Source: Kiloniellales bacterium
GTDB taxonomy: Bacteria; Pseudomonadota; Alphaproteobacteria; Kiloniellales; JAKSDN01
NCBI GenBank assembly: GCA_022360075.1
Contig: JAKSDN010000959.1
Coordinates: 1-11,692, forward strand
Length of the DNA: 11,692 nucleotides
Direction: 5' to 3'
Position 1 is the stretch's first letter, and the number at the start of each line of letters is the position of its first letter. Shown piece by piece: positions 6,823-11,692 of this stretch. The notes beneath the pieces were generated by a model. It was not told the DNA's origin. It was given only the letters and a program-made list of their open reading frames with translations, and searched no databases. The translations under genes and the position numbers were made by a program.

Positions 6823-7404
6823 GTGGCATCATCGGCCCGCGACACCAAGGAGCGCATCCTCGATGCGGCCTACGCGCTGTTCTATCGCGAGGGCTTCACC
6901 CGGGCGAGCGTCGACGCGGTCGCGGCGGGCGCCGGGGTGACCAAGCGGACGCTCTACTATCATTTCAAGAGCAAGGACGATCTGGTCGGCGCGGTGCTCG
7001 AGCGACAACATGGCTACGCCCTCGGCCGCATTCAGAGCTGGGCGGAGCCCTCCTCGGACGATCCGGCGACCATGATCGACGAGCTCTTCGGCCGGCTGGA
7101 GGCCTGGGCCTCGGCGCCGCGCTGGCTCGGCTCCGGCTTCACCCGCATCACGATGGAGCTCGCCGACCTGCCCGGGCACCCGGCGCGCGAAGCGGCGCGT
7201 CGGCACAAGGCGGCGATCGAGCACTGGCTGGCCGAGCGCTTCGCCGCGACGGGGCTGGCGAGGCCCGAGGAGACGGCGCGCCAGATCAAGCTGCTGCTCG
7301 AAGGCTGCCTGTCGCTCATCCTGATCCACGGCGACCCGAGCTACGCGAGATCGGCGGCGGCCGCGGCGAAGGCGGTAATTCGCCAAGCATCAGACCGCGA
7401 CTAG
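6823..7404 (+). CDS. TetR/AcrR family transcriptional regulator
   Basis: A 193-residue TetR-type regulator. The N-terminal DNA-binding domain is clear: TKERILDAAYALFYREGF (8-25), then the helix-turn-helix with GVTKRTLYYHFKSKDDLVGA (38-57). The rest is an all-helical ligand-binding domain typical in length. I chose the GTG at 6823 because AGGAG (6811-6815) lies 7 bases before it; an in-frame ATG at 6778 has no ribosome site, touches the candidate operator and adds 15 residues of no family character. It is divergent from the racemase-like gene and convergent with an aldolase gene. It probably represses the divergent catabolic gene until a substrate-like ligand binds. Confidence 0.92.
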   Translation: MASSARDTKERILDAAYALFYREGFTRASVDAVAAGAGVTKRTLYYHFKSKDDLVGAVLERQHGYALGRIQSWAEPSSDDPATMIDELFGRLEAWASAPRWLGSGFTRITMELADLPGHPAREAARRHKAAIEHWLAERFAATGLARPEETARQIKLLLEGCLSLILIHGDPSYARSAAAAAKAVIRQASDRD

Positions 7405-7462
7405 TGCGGTTCAAATACTGGATCGAACAAGTTACGGATTGGGCTCAAGTCCACACAAAACC

Positions 7463-7557
7463 GTCACCCTCGGGCTTGACCCCCATTGGACCTGGCCGGT
7501 CGATTGGGGTCCGAGACTCGGACCACGATGGATTGCTGGGTCAAGCCCGGCAATGAC
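7463..7557. repeat. Compound palindromic intergenic element
   Basis: Outer arms 7463-7482 and 7538-7557 are inverted copies that match at 16 of 20 positions, sharing the run CGGGCTTGACCC. Nested inside is a perfect palindrome, GGTCCGAG (7508-7515) A CTCGGACC (7517-7524). The element fills the space between the convergent tetR and aldolase genes and could fold into a cruciform or act as a two-way transcription stop. The outer arm, read as GTCATTGCCGGGCTTGACCC, resembles a motif commonly seen between genes in alphaproteobacteria (general knowledge), so it is probably a member of a dispersed REP/MITE-like family. Confidence 0.7.
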
Positions 7558-7578
7558 AGATCCTTTTCCGGCCCTTAC

Positions 7579-8361
7579 TCAAGCGATCCGGCGTAGCACC
7601 TCCGCCTGCGCCTTCGCGCCGGCCATCATGAACGAGAAGTCGCTGCCGCAGAGGATGAGGCGCATGCCCATCTCGATGTAACGGGCCATCAGCTCGGGCG
7701 CGTAGACGCCGCCCATGCCCGGGTGCTTGCCGTGCTTGCGGCAGGCGGCAATGACATGCTCGTAGGCCTCGGCCACGCGCGCGTGCTCGACCGCGCCGGG
7801 GATGCCCATCTCCATGCAGAGGTCGTTGGTGCCGATCAGCAGCGCGTCGACGCCGGGCAAGGCGGCGATGGCCTCGGCGTTCTGGATCGCCGCCGGCGTC
7901 TCCAGCATCAAGACCAGCAGCGTGGCCTCGTTGATCGCCGCGGCGACCTCGCCGAGCGGATGCGCCTCGAAATCGACCTGCGGCAGCGCGCCCGTCACCG
8001 AGCGCCGGCCCGCCGGCGGATAGCGGCAGTTGGCGACCAGGCGCGCGGCGGTCTCGGCGTCGTCGACGTGGGGCACGACGATGCCCTGGGCGCCGCCGTC
8101 GAGCACGCGCGTGGCGTGGTAGTGCTCGAAGCCGGGCACGCGCACCAAGGGCGCGATGCCGGCGTCCTGGGCGGCGACGCTGATTTGCGTGGCCATCTCG
8201 ACGCCCATGGTGTTGTGCTCCATGTCGATGAACAGCCAGTCGTAGCCGGCCGTCCTCATCGCCTTGGCGATGTCGACCGTGCGCGCCTGGCGCAGGCCGA
8301 CCCCGAGCGCCAGTTCGCCGGCCTCGAGCCGCTGCTTGGCCACGTTGCGGATCTCGATCAC
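7579..8361 (-). CDS. HpcH/HpaI family class II aldolase
   Basis: A 260-residue TIM-barrel aldolase of the HpcH/HpaI (2-keto-3-deoxy acid aldolase) type. Visible active-site features are the His in FIDMEHNTMG (His49), Arg74 in LVRVPG, Glu154 in LMLETP and Asp180 in GTNDLCMEMG. The last two are the divalent metal ligands, and RYPPAGRRS matches the pyruvate-end loop. The family cleaves 2-keto-4-hydroxy acids to pyruvate plus an aldehyde; members act on 4-hydroxyphenylacetate breakdown intermediates, rhamnonate or glucarate products, or unrelated adducts, so the substrate is open. The GTG start is supported by AAGGAGG 8 bases upstream; a longer frame running upstream overlaps the divergent gene and is rejected. 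It converges with tetR. Confidence 0.92.
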   Translation of the reverse strand: MIEIRNVAKQRLEAGELALGVGLRQARTVDIAKAMRTAGYDWLFIDMEHNTMGVEMATQISVAAQDAGIAPLVRVPGFEHYHATRVLDGGAQGIVVPHVDDAETAARLVANCRYPPAGRRSVTGALPQVDFEAHPLGEVAAAINEATLLVLMLETPAAIQNAEAIAALPGVDALLIGTNDLCMEMGIPGAVEHARVAEAYEHVIAACRKHGKHPGMGGVYAPELMARYIEMGMRLILCGSDFSFMMAGAKAQAEVLRRIA

Positions 8362-8476
8362 GCTGTTTTCCTCCTTCTCTCGTCTCGAGCGCCCGGACAG
8401 CTTAGCGCCCTGCCCCGGCCGAGGCATCCGCGGCGGGCGGCCGGCTTTACGCCGGCTTCGTCCGTGATTAACGTAC

Positions 8477-8490
8477 TTGAGATACATCAA
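8477..8490. promoter_or_regulatory. FNR/FixK-like box upstream of the DUF6166 gene
   Basis: TTGAG-ATAC-ATCAA keeps the complete TTGA-N6-TCAA core of CRP/FNR-family sites and differs from the FNR/FixK consensus TTGAT-N4-ATCAA at one base. Its centre lies about 31 bases before the DUF6166 ATG, too close for classical activation at -41.5 of that gene, so if real it would more likely overlap the promoter as a repressing site or serve the divergent aldolase gene. It is a rare match in such GC-rich DNA. A better copy lies 1.25 kb downstream at 9730. Confidence 0.4.
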
Positions 8491-8514
8491 AGCGCGCCCG
8501 GCAGGGAGGCGGCG

Positions 8515-8811
8515 ATGAAGCGCTACAGCGGCTCCCGCACGATCGATGGCATCCGCGTCGAGGTCGACGGCCGGCCGCTCGACGAGCGCTGCGATCTCAA
8601 GCACTTCTCGCGCGCGGGATTCGAGTGGACCTACGAAGGCAAGGGCCCGGCGCAGCTCGCCCTCGCCCTGCTCGCCGACCATCTGGACGACGACGGGAGG
8701 GCGCTCGCGCTATGCGAGGCCTTCATGCGCGACGTCGTCGCCAATCTCGAAAACGATTGGGAGCTGAATGCCGCCGAGATCGAGGCGGCGGTCGCGCGCC
8801 TTGGCGGCTGA
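8515..8811 (+). CDS. DUF6166-type small protein
   Basis: A 98-residue soluble protein beginning MKRYSGSRTIDGIRVEVDG, with GFEWTYEGKGPAQLALALLA (35-54) and then ADHLDDDGRALALCEAFMRD. This pattern (short beta-rich head, FEW/YEG.GPAQLALA.L segment, acidic helix) matches my memory of the uncharacterised DUF6166 family. No catalytic motif is visible and its function is unknown. A GGGAGG ribosome site (8504-8509) lies 5 bases before the ATG. It is followed after 56 bases by the fatty acid hydroxylase-like gene on the same strand, so the two are probably co-transcribed. Confidence 0.8.
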   Translation: MKRYSGSRTIDGIRVEVDGRPLDERCDLKHFSRAGFEWTYEGKGPAQLALALLADHLDDDGRALALCEAFMRDVVANLENDWELNAAEIEAAVARLGG

Positions 8812-8867
8812 CCAGACACGACGCTGCGAAGTCGCCGAGGGCTGAAGAGACAGAGGAGCCGAAGACC

Positions 8868-9638
8868 ATGATGAGCGATCGACAGGCCGCCTTCCGCAAG
8901 GACTATCGCGCGCGGATCGTCGGCTGGTACAACGGCTACTTCCACGTCGCGGTGATCTACGCACTGGGTGGCCTCGCCCTCGCCTACTTCATCCTGCACA
9001 TCGAGCAGGTCCGCTGGTGGGAGTGGCTGACGCTGCCGATCGTGTTCCTGCTTTGCAACATCTTCGAGTGGTTCGTGCATCGCTACGTCATGCACCGGCC
9101 GATCAACATCCGCGGCCTCAAGGCGGTCTACGACCGGCACACGCTGAACCACCACCAGTTCTTCTCCGACCGGGAGATGCGCTTTCGCGATCACAAGGAC
9201 TGGCGCGTGACGGTCTTCCCGCCCTTCGCCCTGGTCACCTTCATCATGATGTCGGCGCCGCCGGCGCTGATCGCCGGCTATCTCATCTCCGCCAACGTCG
9301 GCTGGCTGCTGATCTGCACCACCACCGGCATGTATTTGGTCTACGAGTTCATGCACTACTGCTGCCACGTCGATGAGAACTGGTTCGTGCGCCACTGCCC
9401 CTTCGTCAACACGCTGCGGCGCCACCACTTCGCCCATCACAACACGCGCCTGATGATGGAGCGCAACATGAACCTGACCTTCCCCATCGCCGACTGGCTG
9501 TTCGGCACCTCGGACCTGGATCGGAGCCTGCTCGGCCACCTCTTCAACGGCTACAGCGAGAAGCACCTGAAGAGCGACCTGCGCGGTCAACCGGTGCCGC
9601 CTGCCGCCCTGGCCTCGGCGCCCTTGTCGGCGGAGTAG
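8868..9638 (+). CDS. Fatty acid hydroxylase / sterol desaturase superfamily membrane enzyme
   Basis: A 256-residue membrane protein with four to five hydrophobic segments (about 24-45, 53-70, 118-140, 143-160) and the histidine clusters of the di-iron hydroxylase superfamily. These are EWFVHRYVMH (67-76), HTLNHH (91-96), EFMHYCCH (160-167) and HHFAHH (186-191). Such enzymes insert oxygen into lipid, sterol or carotenoid substrates using O2, with the di-iron centre on the cytoplasmic face. The lipid substrate cannot be told from sequence. Start at the first of two adjacent ATGs because AGGAG (8854-8858) lies 9 bases before it. The C-terminal tail is Ala/Pro-rich. Located behind the DUF6166 gene, and followed by a gap carrying an FNR-type box; use of O2 makes oxygen-dependent control of this neighbourhood plausible. 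Confidence 0.88.
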   Translation: MMSDRQAAFRKDYRARIVGWYNGYFHVAVIYALGGLALAYFILHIEQVRWWEWLTLPIVFLLCNIFEWFVHRYVMHRPINIRGLKAVYDRHTLNHHQFFSDREMRFRDHKDWRVTVFPPFALVTFIMMSAPPALIAGYLISANVGWLLICTTTGMYLVYEFMHYCCHVDENWFVRHCPFVNTLRRHHFAHHNTRLMMERNMNLTFPIADWLFGTSDLDRSLLGHLFNGYSEKHLKSDLRGQPVPPAALASAPLSAE

Positions 9639-9729
9639 GCCGAGACGCCGGCGGCGCCAGTGAGCTCTGCTTGAGCCGATCCTTGGATCCCGGTGCACTG
9701 ACTTCCTTTTTTCTTGCGAACCCCATGAA

Positions 9730-9743
9730 TTGATCTGGATCAA
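9730..9743 (+). promoter_or_regulatory. Perfect FNR/FixK box with class II promoter spacing
   Basis: TTGAT-CTGG-ATCAA is an exact match to the FNR/FnrL/FixK consensus TTGAT-N4-ATCAA. A -10-like TAGTTT lies at 9766-9771, so the start of transcription would be near 9778 and the box centre (9736.5) at about -41.5, the spacing of FNR class II activated promoters. The -10 itself is only a moderate match (3 of 6), which is usual where an activator does the work. The symmetric box cannot give direction by itself; the rightward reading is supported by the -10 and by the hairpins and terminator that follow. Confidence 0.72.
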
Positions 9744-9777
9744 AGCGTTGGGCGGTGGCCTCCGCTAGTTTCGATCT

Positions 9778-9873
9778 CGCAGTGGTATCTCACATCCGCC
9801 GTATTGGAGGTCGTTAGCGGCCTCCAACTCTCTTCCCGGCGCCCAACTCCCAGGGGCGCCGGGATTTTCTTTT
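9778..9873 (+). ncRNA. Candidate FNR-controlled short RNA or leader attenuator (~95 nt)
   Basis: From the predicted start near 9778, the transcript would contain a 5' single-stranded stretch of about 25 nt. Next comes a hairpin (TTGGAGG 9804-9810 with CCTCCAA 9821-9827, 10-base loop), a short pyrimidine-rich linker (CTCTCTT), and an intrinsic terminator ending at about 9873. This is the layout of a bacterial small RNA and resembles, in logic only, E. coli FnrS, an FNR-activated small RNA. The alternative is a conditional terminator in the leader of the nitrile hydratase genes, which start 136 bases beyond. A 12-codon frame (GTG 9782 to TAG 9817) would read MVSHIRRIGGR and could serve as a leader peptide. 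No known RNA family recognised. Confidence 0.45.
9835..9873 (+). terminator. Intrinsic (rho-independent) terminator
   Basis: CCCGGCGCCC (9835-9844) pairs exactly with GGGCGCCGGG (9854-9863) across a 9-base loop, and is followed directly by ATTTTCTTTT (9864-9873). A 10-bp GC stem plus U-rich tail is a strong intrinsic terminator on the plus strand. It lies 197 bases after the hydroxylase stop and 136 before the nitrile hydratase start, so it ends either the hydroxylase mRNA or the short RNA started at the FNR-box promoter. Confidence 0.85.
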
Positions 9874-9899
9874 CGACCGCGTTTCGGTGACAGCTCGGT

Positions 9900-9920
9900 A
9901 CAACGGCGCCCCGCCGTTGT
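9900..9920. promoter_or_regulatory. Perfect inverted repeat before the nitrile hydratase genes (candidate operator)
   Basis: ACAACGGCG (9900-9908) and CGCCGTTGT (9912-9920) are exact inverted copies around CCC. It lies between the terminator and the nitrile hydratase alpha start, 90 bases upstream of the ATG. A weak promoter candidate overlaps its right arm: TTGTCC at 9917-9922 and AAAGAT at 9940-9945 with 17-base spacing. If that promoter is real, the repeat would be placed as an operator over the -35. Otherwise it is a leader hairpin. Confidence 0.4.
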
Positions 9921-10009
9921 CCTTCGTCAAGGGATGTGAAAAGATCGGGGTTGGAAGCTGCGCCGAGAACGCAGGCCTGATCGAGATGCGCCGTGGGAAG
10001 GGAGACACC

Positions 10010-10609
10010 ATGAGTGCACATCGCCACAACGCTCCGCTGTCCGAGACGGAGCTCCGCGTCAAGGCCCTGGAGTCGCTGCTCGTCGAGAAGGGCCTCGTCG
10101 ACCCGGCAACGATCGATGCGCTGATCGACACCTACGAGAACAAGGTCGGGCCGCACAACGGCGCGCGAGTCGTCGCCCGGGCCTGGGTCGATCCGGACTA
10201 CAAGAAGCGCCTGCTCGAGAACGCCACCGCGGCGATCGCCGAACTCGGCTTCTCCGGCGTGCAGGGCGAGGACATGGTCGTCGTCGAGAACACGCCGACG
10301 CGCCACAACATGGTCGTCTGCACGCTCTGCTCCTGCTATCCCTGGCCGACCCTCGGCCTGCCGCCGAACTGGTACAAGAGCGCGCCCTACCGCGCCCGCG
10401 CGGTGAGCGATCCGCGCGGCGTGCTTGAGGAGTTCGGGGTCGAGCTGGCCGAGGACGTCGAGGTCCGGGTGTGGGACAGCAACGCGGAGCTGCGCTACCT
10501 GGTGCTGCCTCAGCGGCCCGCAGGCACCGACGGCCTGTCGGAGGAAGAGCTCGCCGCCCTGGTGACGCGCGACTCGATGATCGGCACGGGCTTGGCGGCC
10601 TCGCCCTAG
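10010..10609 (+). CDS. nthA: Nitrile hydratase alpha subunit, cobalt type
   Basis: A 199-residue alpha subunit that carries the metal site VCTLCSC (103-109: Cys104, Cys107, Ser108, Cys109). Thr in the second motif position marks the cobalt class (iron enzymes have VCSLCSC). The following [20 protein letters not shown] and the tail segment [20 protein letters not shown] are hallmark family sequences. The enzyme hydrates nitriles to amides in the cytoplasm; the two flanking cysteines are expected to be oxidised to sulfinic and sulfenic acids. The ATG at 10010 follows an AGGGAG-type ribosome site and starts at the usual family N-terminus; an in-frame upstream ATG at 9887 overlaps the inverted repeat and is not credible. 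First gene of a four-gene cluster with the two beta pieces and accessory protein. Confidence 0.96.
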   Translation: MSAHRHNAPLSETELRVKALESLLVEKGLVDPATIDALIDTYENKVGPHNGARVVARAWVDPDYKKRLLENATAAIAELGFSGVQGEDMVVVENTPTRHNMVVCTLCSCYPWPTLGLPPNWYKSAPYRARAVSDPRGVLEEFGVELAEDVEVRVWDSNAELRYLVLPQRPAGTDGLSEEELAALVTRDSMIGTGLAASP

Positions 10610-10676
10610 CCGGCATCGGCAAGCCTACCGCCGCGCTTCGGCGCCGGCGAGTGCTTGAAGTCAGGGGAGAAAACCT

Positions 10677-10988
10677 GTGAACGGAATTCATGACCTCGGC
10701 GGCATGCACGGGATCGGCCCCGTGAACCCGGAGCCGGACGAGCCGGTCTTTCACGAGGATTGGGAGCGGCACATGTTCGCCGTGATGATCGCAACCTTCG
10801 CCGGCGGTCAGTTCAATGTCGACGAGTTCCGCCACGCGATCGAGCGCATGAAGCCGTCGAAATACCTCGAGACCAGCTACTACGAGCACTGGCTGCATGC
10901 GGTCGAGACGCTGCTGGTCGAAAAGGGCGTGCTTACGCGAGAGGAGTTGGACGCGCGCAAGGCCGAGCTCGCGAAGGAGGCCGCCTGA
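10677..10988 (+). CDS. nthB: Nitrile hydratase beta subunit, N-terminal domain as a separate protein
   Basis: A 103-residue protein equal to the N-terminal half of a nitrile hydratase beta subunit. It opens MNGIHDLGGMHGIGPV, the standard beta start, and continues through EPDEPVFHEDWERHMF, DEFRHAIERMKPSKYLE and SYYEHWLHAVETLLVEKG. Arg52 and Tyr68 fall at the same numbers as the active-site beta residues described for the Pseudonocardia thermophila enzyme, and Trp72 is also present. The protein stops at the linker where other beta subunits continue to the SH3-like domain. The GTG start is supported by AGGGGAG (10663-10669), 7 bases upstream. Its TGA overlaps the next ATG by one base (TGATG). 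Confidence 0.93.
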   Translation: MNGIHDLGGMHGIGPVNPEPDEPVFHEDWERHMFAVMIATFAGGQFNVDEFRHAIERMKPSKYLETSYYEHWLHAVETLLVEKGVLTREELDARKAELAKEAA

Positions 10989-11338
10989 TGCCCATGCTGC
11001 CCCCCGAGATGGTGCCGACCCTGGTCCAGACCGGCGCCTCCTGCCGGGTCGACGAGGACGTCGCGGCGAAGTTCAAGCCAGGCGATGAGATCGTCGTGCG
11101 CACGATCAACCCGCCGACCCACACCCGCTTGCCGCGCTACGTGCGGGGCAAGCGTGGCGTGGTCGAGTTCGATCATGGCGTCTTCGCCTATCCCGACACC
11201 TCCGCCCACGGCCAGGGCGAGAAGCCGCAGCATGTCTACAGCGTGCGTTTCAGCGCCCGCGAGCTCTGGGGCCCGCAAGGCTCCGAGCGCGACAGCCTCT
11301 ACATCGACCTCTGGGACGACTATATGGATCCGGCCTGA
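10988..11338 (+). CDS. nthB: Nitrile hydratase beta subunit, SH3-like C-terminal domain as a separate protein
   Basis: A 116-residue protein matching the C-terminal half of nitrile hydratase beta. It contains FKPGDEIVVRTINPPTHTRL (29-48), PRYVRGKRGVVEFDHGVFAY (49-68), PDTSAHGQGEKPQHVYSVRF (69-88), ELWGPQG and YIDLWDDYMDPA. The Arg of RYVRG (Arg50) probably corresponds to the conserved active-site beta arginine that contacts the modified cysteines in other enzymes. The ATG is preceded at 7 bases by AAGGAGG (10974-10980), a near-perfect ribosome site buried in the end of the upstream gene. This argues for independent translation and against a frameshift artefact. It should assemble with the N-terminal piece and alpha. 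Confidence 0.93.
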   Translation: MPMLPPEMVPTLVQTGASCRVDEDVAAKFKPGDEIVVRTINPPTHTRLPRYVRGKRGVVEFDHGVFAYPDTSAHGQGEKPQHVYSVRFSARELWGPQGSERDSLYIDLWDDYMDPA

Positions 11339-11363
11339 CGCGAGGGTGAACGAGGCTATCGCG

Positions 11364-11687
11364 ATGGCCGATGCCGACCGCCTGACCGACCTGCCGGACC
11401 TGCCCCGTGATCAGGACGGGCCCGTCTTCGCCGCGCCTTGGCAGGCCCATGCCTTCGCCATGGCGCTGCAACTGAGCGAGAAGGGCCTCTTCACCTGGAA
11501 CGAATGGGTCGAGCACTTAAGCCGAGAGATCGCCGTGGCCGGCAACCACGACGATGCCGACCCGGGGACCGCTTACTATCTGCAGTGGCTCGCCGCGCTC
11601 GAGAAGCTCGTCGCCGCCAAGAGCCTCCTCTCGCCGCAGGAGCTGGCCAGCCGCAAGGCTGAGCTCGCCGCACCGAAGGCCGAATGA
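11364..11687 (+). CDS. Nitrile hydratase accessory protein (cobalt-loading, p14K/NhlE type)
   Basis: A 107-residue protein with the accessory-protein signature LPRDQDGPVFAAPWQAHAFA (13-32), then LSEKGLFTWNEWVEHLSREI (37-56) and YYLQWLAALEKLVAAKSLLS (71-90). It is homologous to the N-terminal domain of beta. In studied cobalt nitrile hydratases this protein binds apo-alpha and delivers the cobalt-loaded alpha to beta by self-subunit swapping; its presence fits the cobalt-type alpha motif. The ATG at 11364 has GAGG 8 bases upstream; a GTG at 11346, in frame, is a possible alternative adding 6 residues. It follows the beta C-terminal gene by 25 bases, last of the cluster in the window. The gene is complete; five bases follow its stop. 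Confidence 0.92.
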   Translation: MADADRLTDLPDLPRDQDGPVFAAPWQAHAFAMALQLSEKGLFTWNEWVEHLSREIAVAGNHDDADPGTAYYLQWLAALEKLVAAKSLLSPQELASRKAELAAPKAE

Positions 11688-11692
11688 CGCCC

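Noticed and set aside
9658..9716. Terminator after the hydroxylase gene (CAGTG 9658-9662, CACTG 9696-9700, then a T-rich run)
   Set aside because: Only a 5-bp stem with a 33-base loop; too weak to call although the T-rich run at 9701-9716 is notable.
9853..9912. Antiterminator pairing between the terminator right arm and bases 9904-9912
   Set aside because: The nine-base complement is real, but the partner is transcribed after the terminator and both share a self-complementary GGCGCC core, so it cannot control termination in the usual way.
9887..10009. 41-residue N-terminal extension of the alpha subunit (in-frame ATG at 9887)
   Set aside because: It runs over the inverted repeat at 9900-9920, has no ribosome site, and the family N-terminus and a proper ribosome site match the ATG at 10010.
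10677..11338. Frameshifted single nitrile hydratase beta gene
   Set aside because: The second frame has its own AAGGAGG at 7 bases and a TGATG junction in the domain linker; an accidental indel would not be expected to create this. A sequencing check is still named in the finding.
10010..11338. Thiocyanate hydrolase instead of nitrile hydratase
   Set aside because: The three-chain layout is similar, but the MNGIHDLGGMHG head, the SH3-domain sequence (PRYVRGKRGVVE, PDTSAHG), the alpha-first order and a linked accessory protein are nitrile hydratase features.
1..11692. CRISPR array, tRNA/rRNA genes, insertion sequences, prophage
   Set aside because: Read on both strands; no regularly spaced repeats, cloverleaf-like sequence, transposase or phage-type gene was seen.

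Overview
The window is GC-rich DNA with dense, short-spaced genes on both strands. The gene set points to an alphaproteobacterium, probably of the Rhodospirillales/Kiloniellales type: an Lrp/LysE divergent pair, a mandelate racemase-like enzyme, an HpcH/HpaI aldolase, a cobalt-type nitrile hydratase, palindromic intergenic repeats and FNR/FixK-like TTGAT-N4-ATCAA boxes. The taxonomy is inference from gene content and style. No rRNA, tRNA, CRISPR array, transposase or phage gene was seen.

Left part (1-5570): the 3' end of a short-chain dehydrogenase; a long perfect hairpin repeat; an Lrp/AsnC regulator divergent from a LysE-type amino-acid exporter with an AT-rich inverted repeat between them; a 49-residue hypothetical protein; glycerol kinase on the minus strand; a MarC-family membrane protein; a 60-residue membrane protein translationally coupled (ATGA overlap) to greB; and a zinc-binding GFA-family protein.

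Middle part (5613-9638): a mandelate racemase-like enolase-superfamily enzyme transcribed divergently from a TetR regulator; a compound palindromic repeat; an HpcH/HpaI-type aldolase; then a probable operon of a DUF6166-type small protein and a fatty acid hydroxylase/sterol desaturase-like membrane enzyme. An FNR-like box (TTGAG-N4-ATCAA) sits just before the DUF6166 gene.

Right part (9639-11692): a 371-base gap and a nitrile hydratase cluster. The gap holds a perfect FNR/FixK box, a -10-like element at the spacing expected for a class II (-41.5) promoter, two hairpins and an intrinsic terminator, which together look like a short (~95 nt) FNR-controlled RNA or an attenuator. The cluster encodes a cobalt-type alpha subunit (VCTLCSC metal motif), a beta subunit split into two separately translated polypeptides (N-terminal and SH3-like C-terminal domains), and the nitrile hydratase accessory/cobalt-loading protein. 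The split is supported by an ideal Shine-Dalgarno (AAGGAGG) placed 7 bases before the second start, so it looks real rather than a sequencing frameshift. The two most interesting items are this three-polypeptide nitrile hydratase and the candidate FNR-activated short RNA in front of it.
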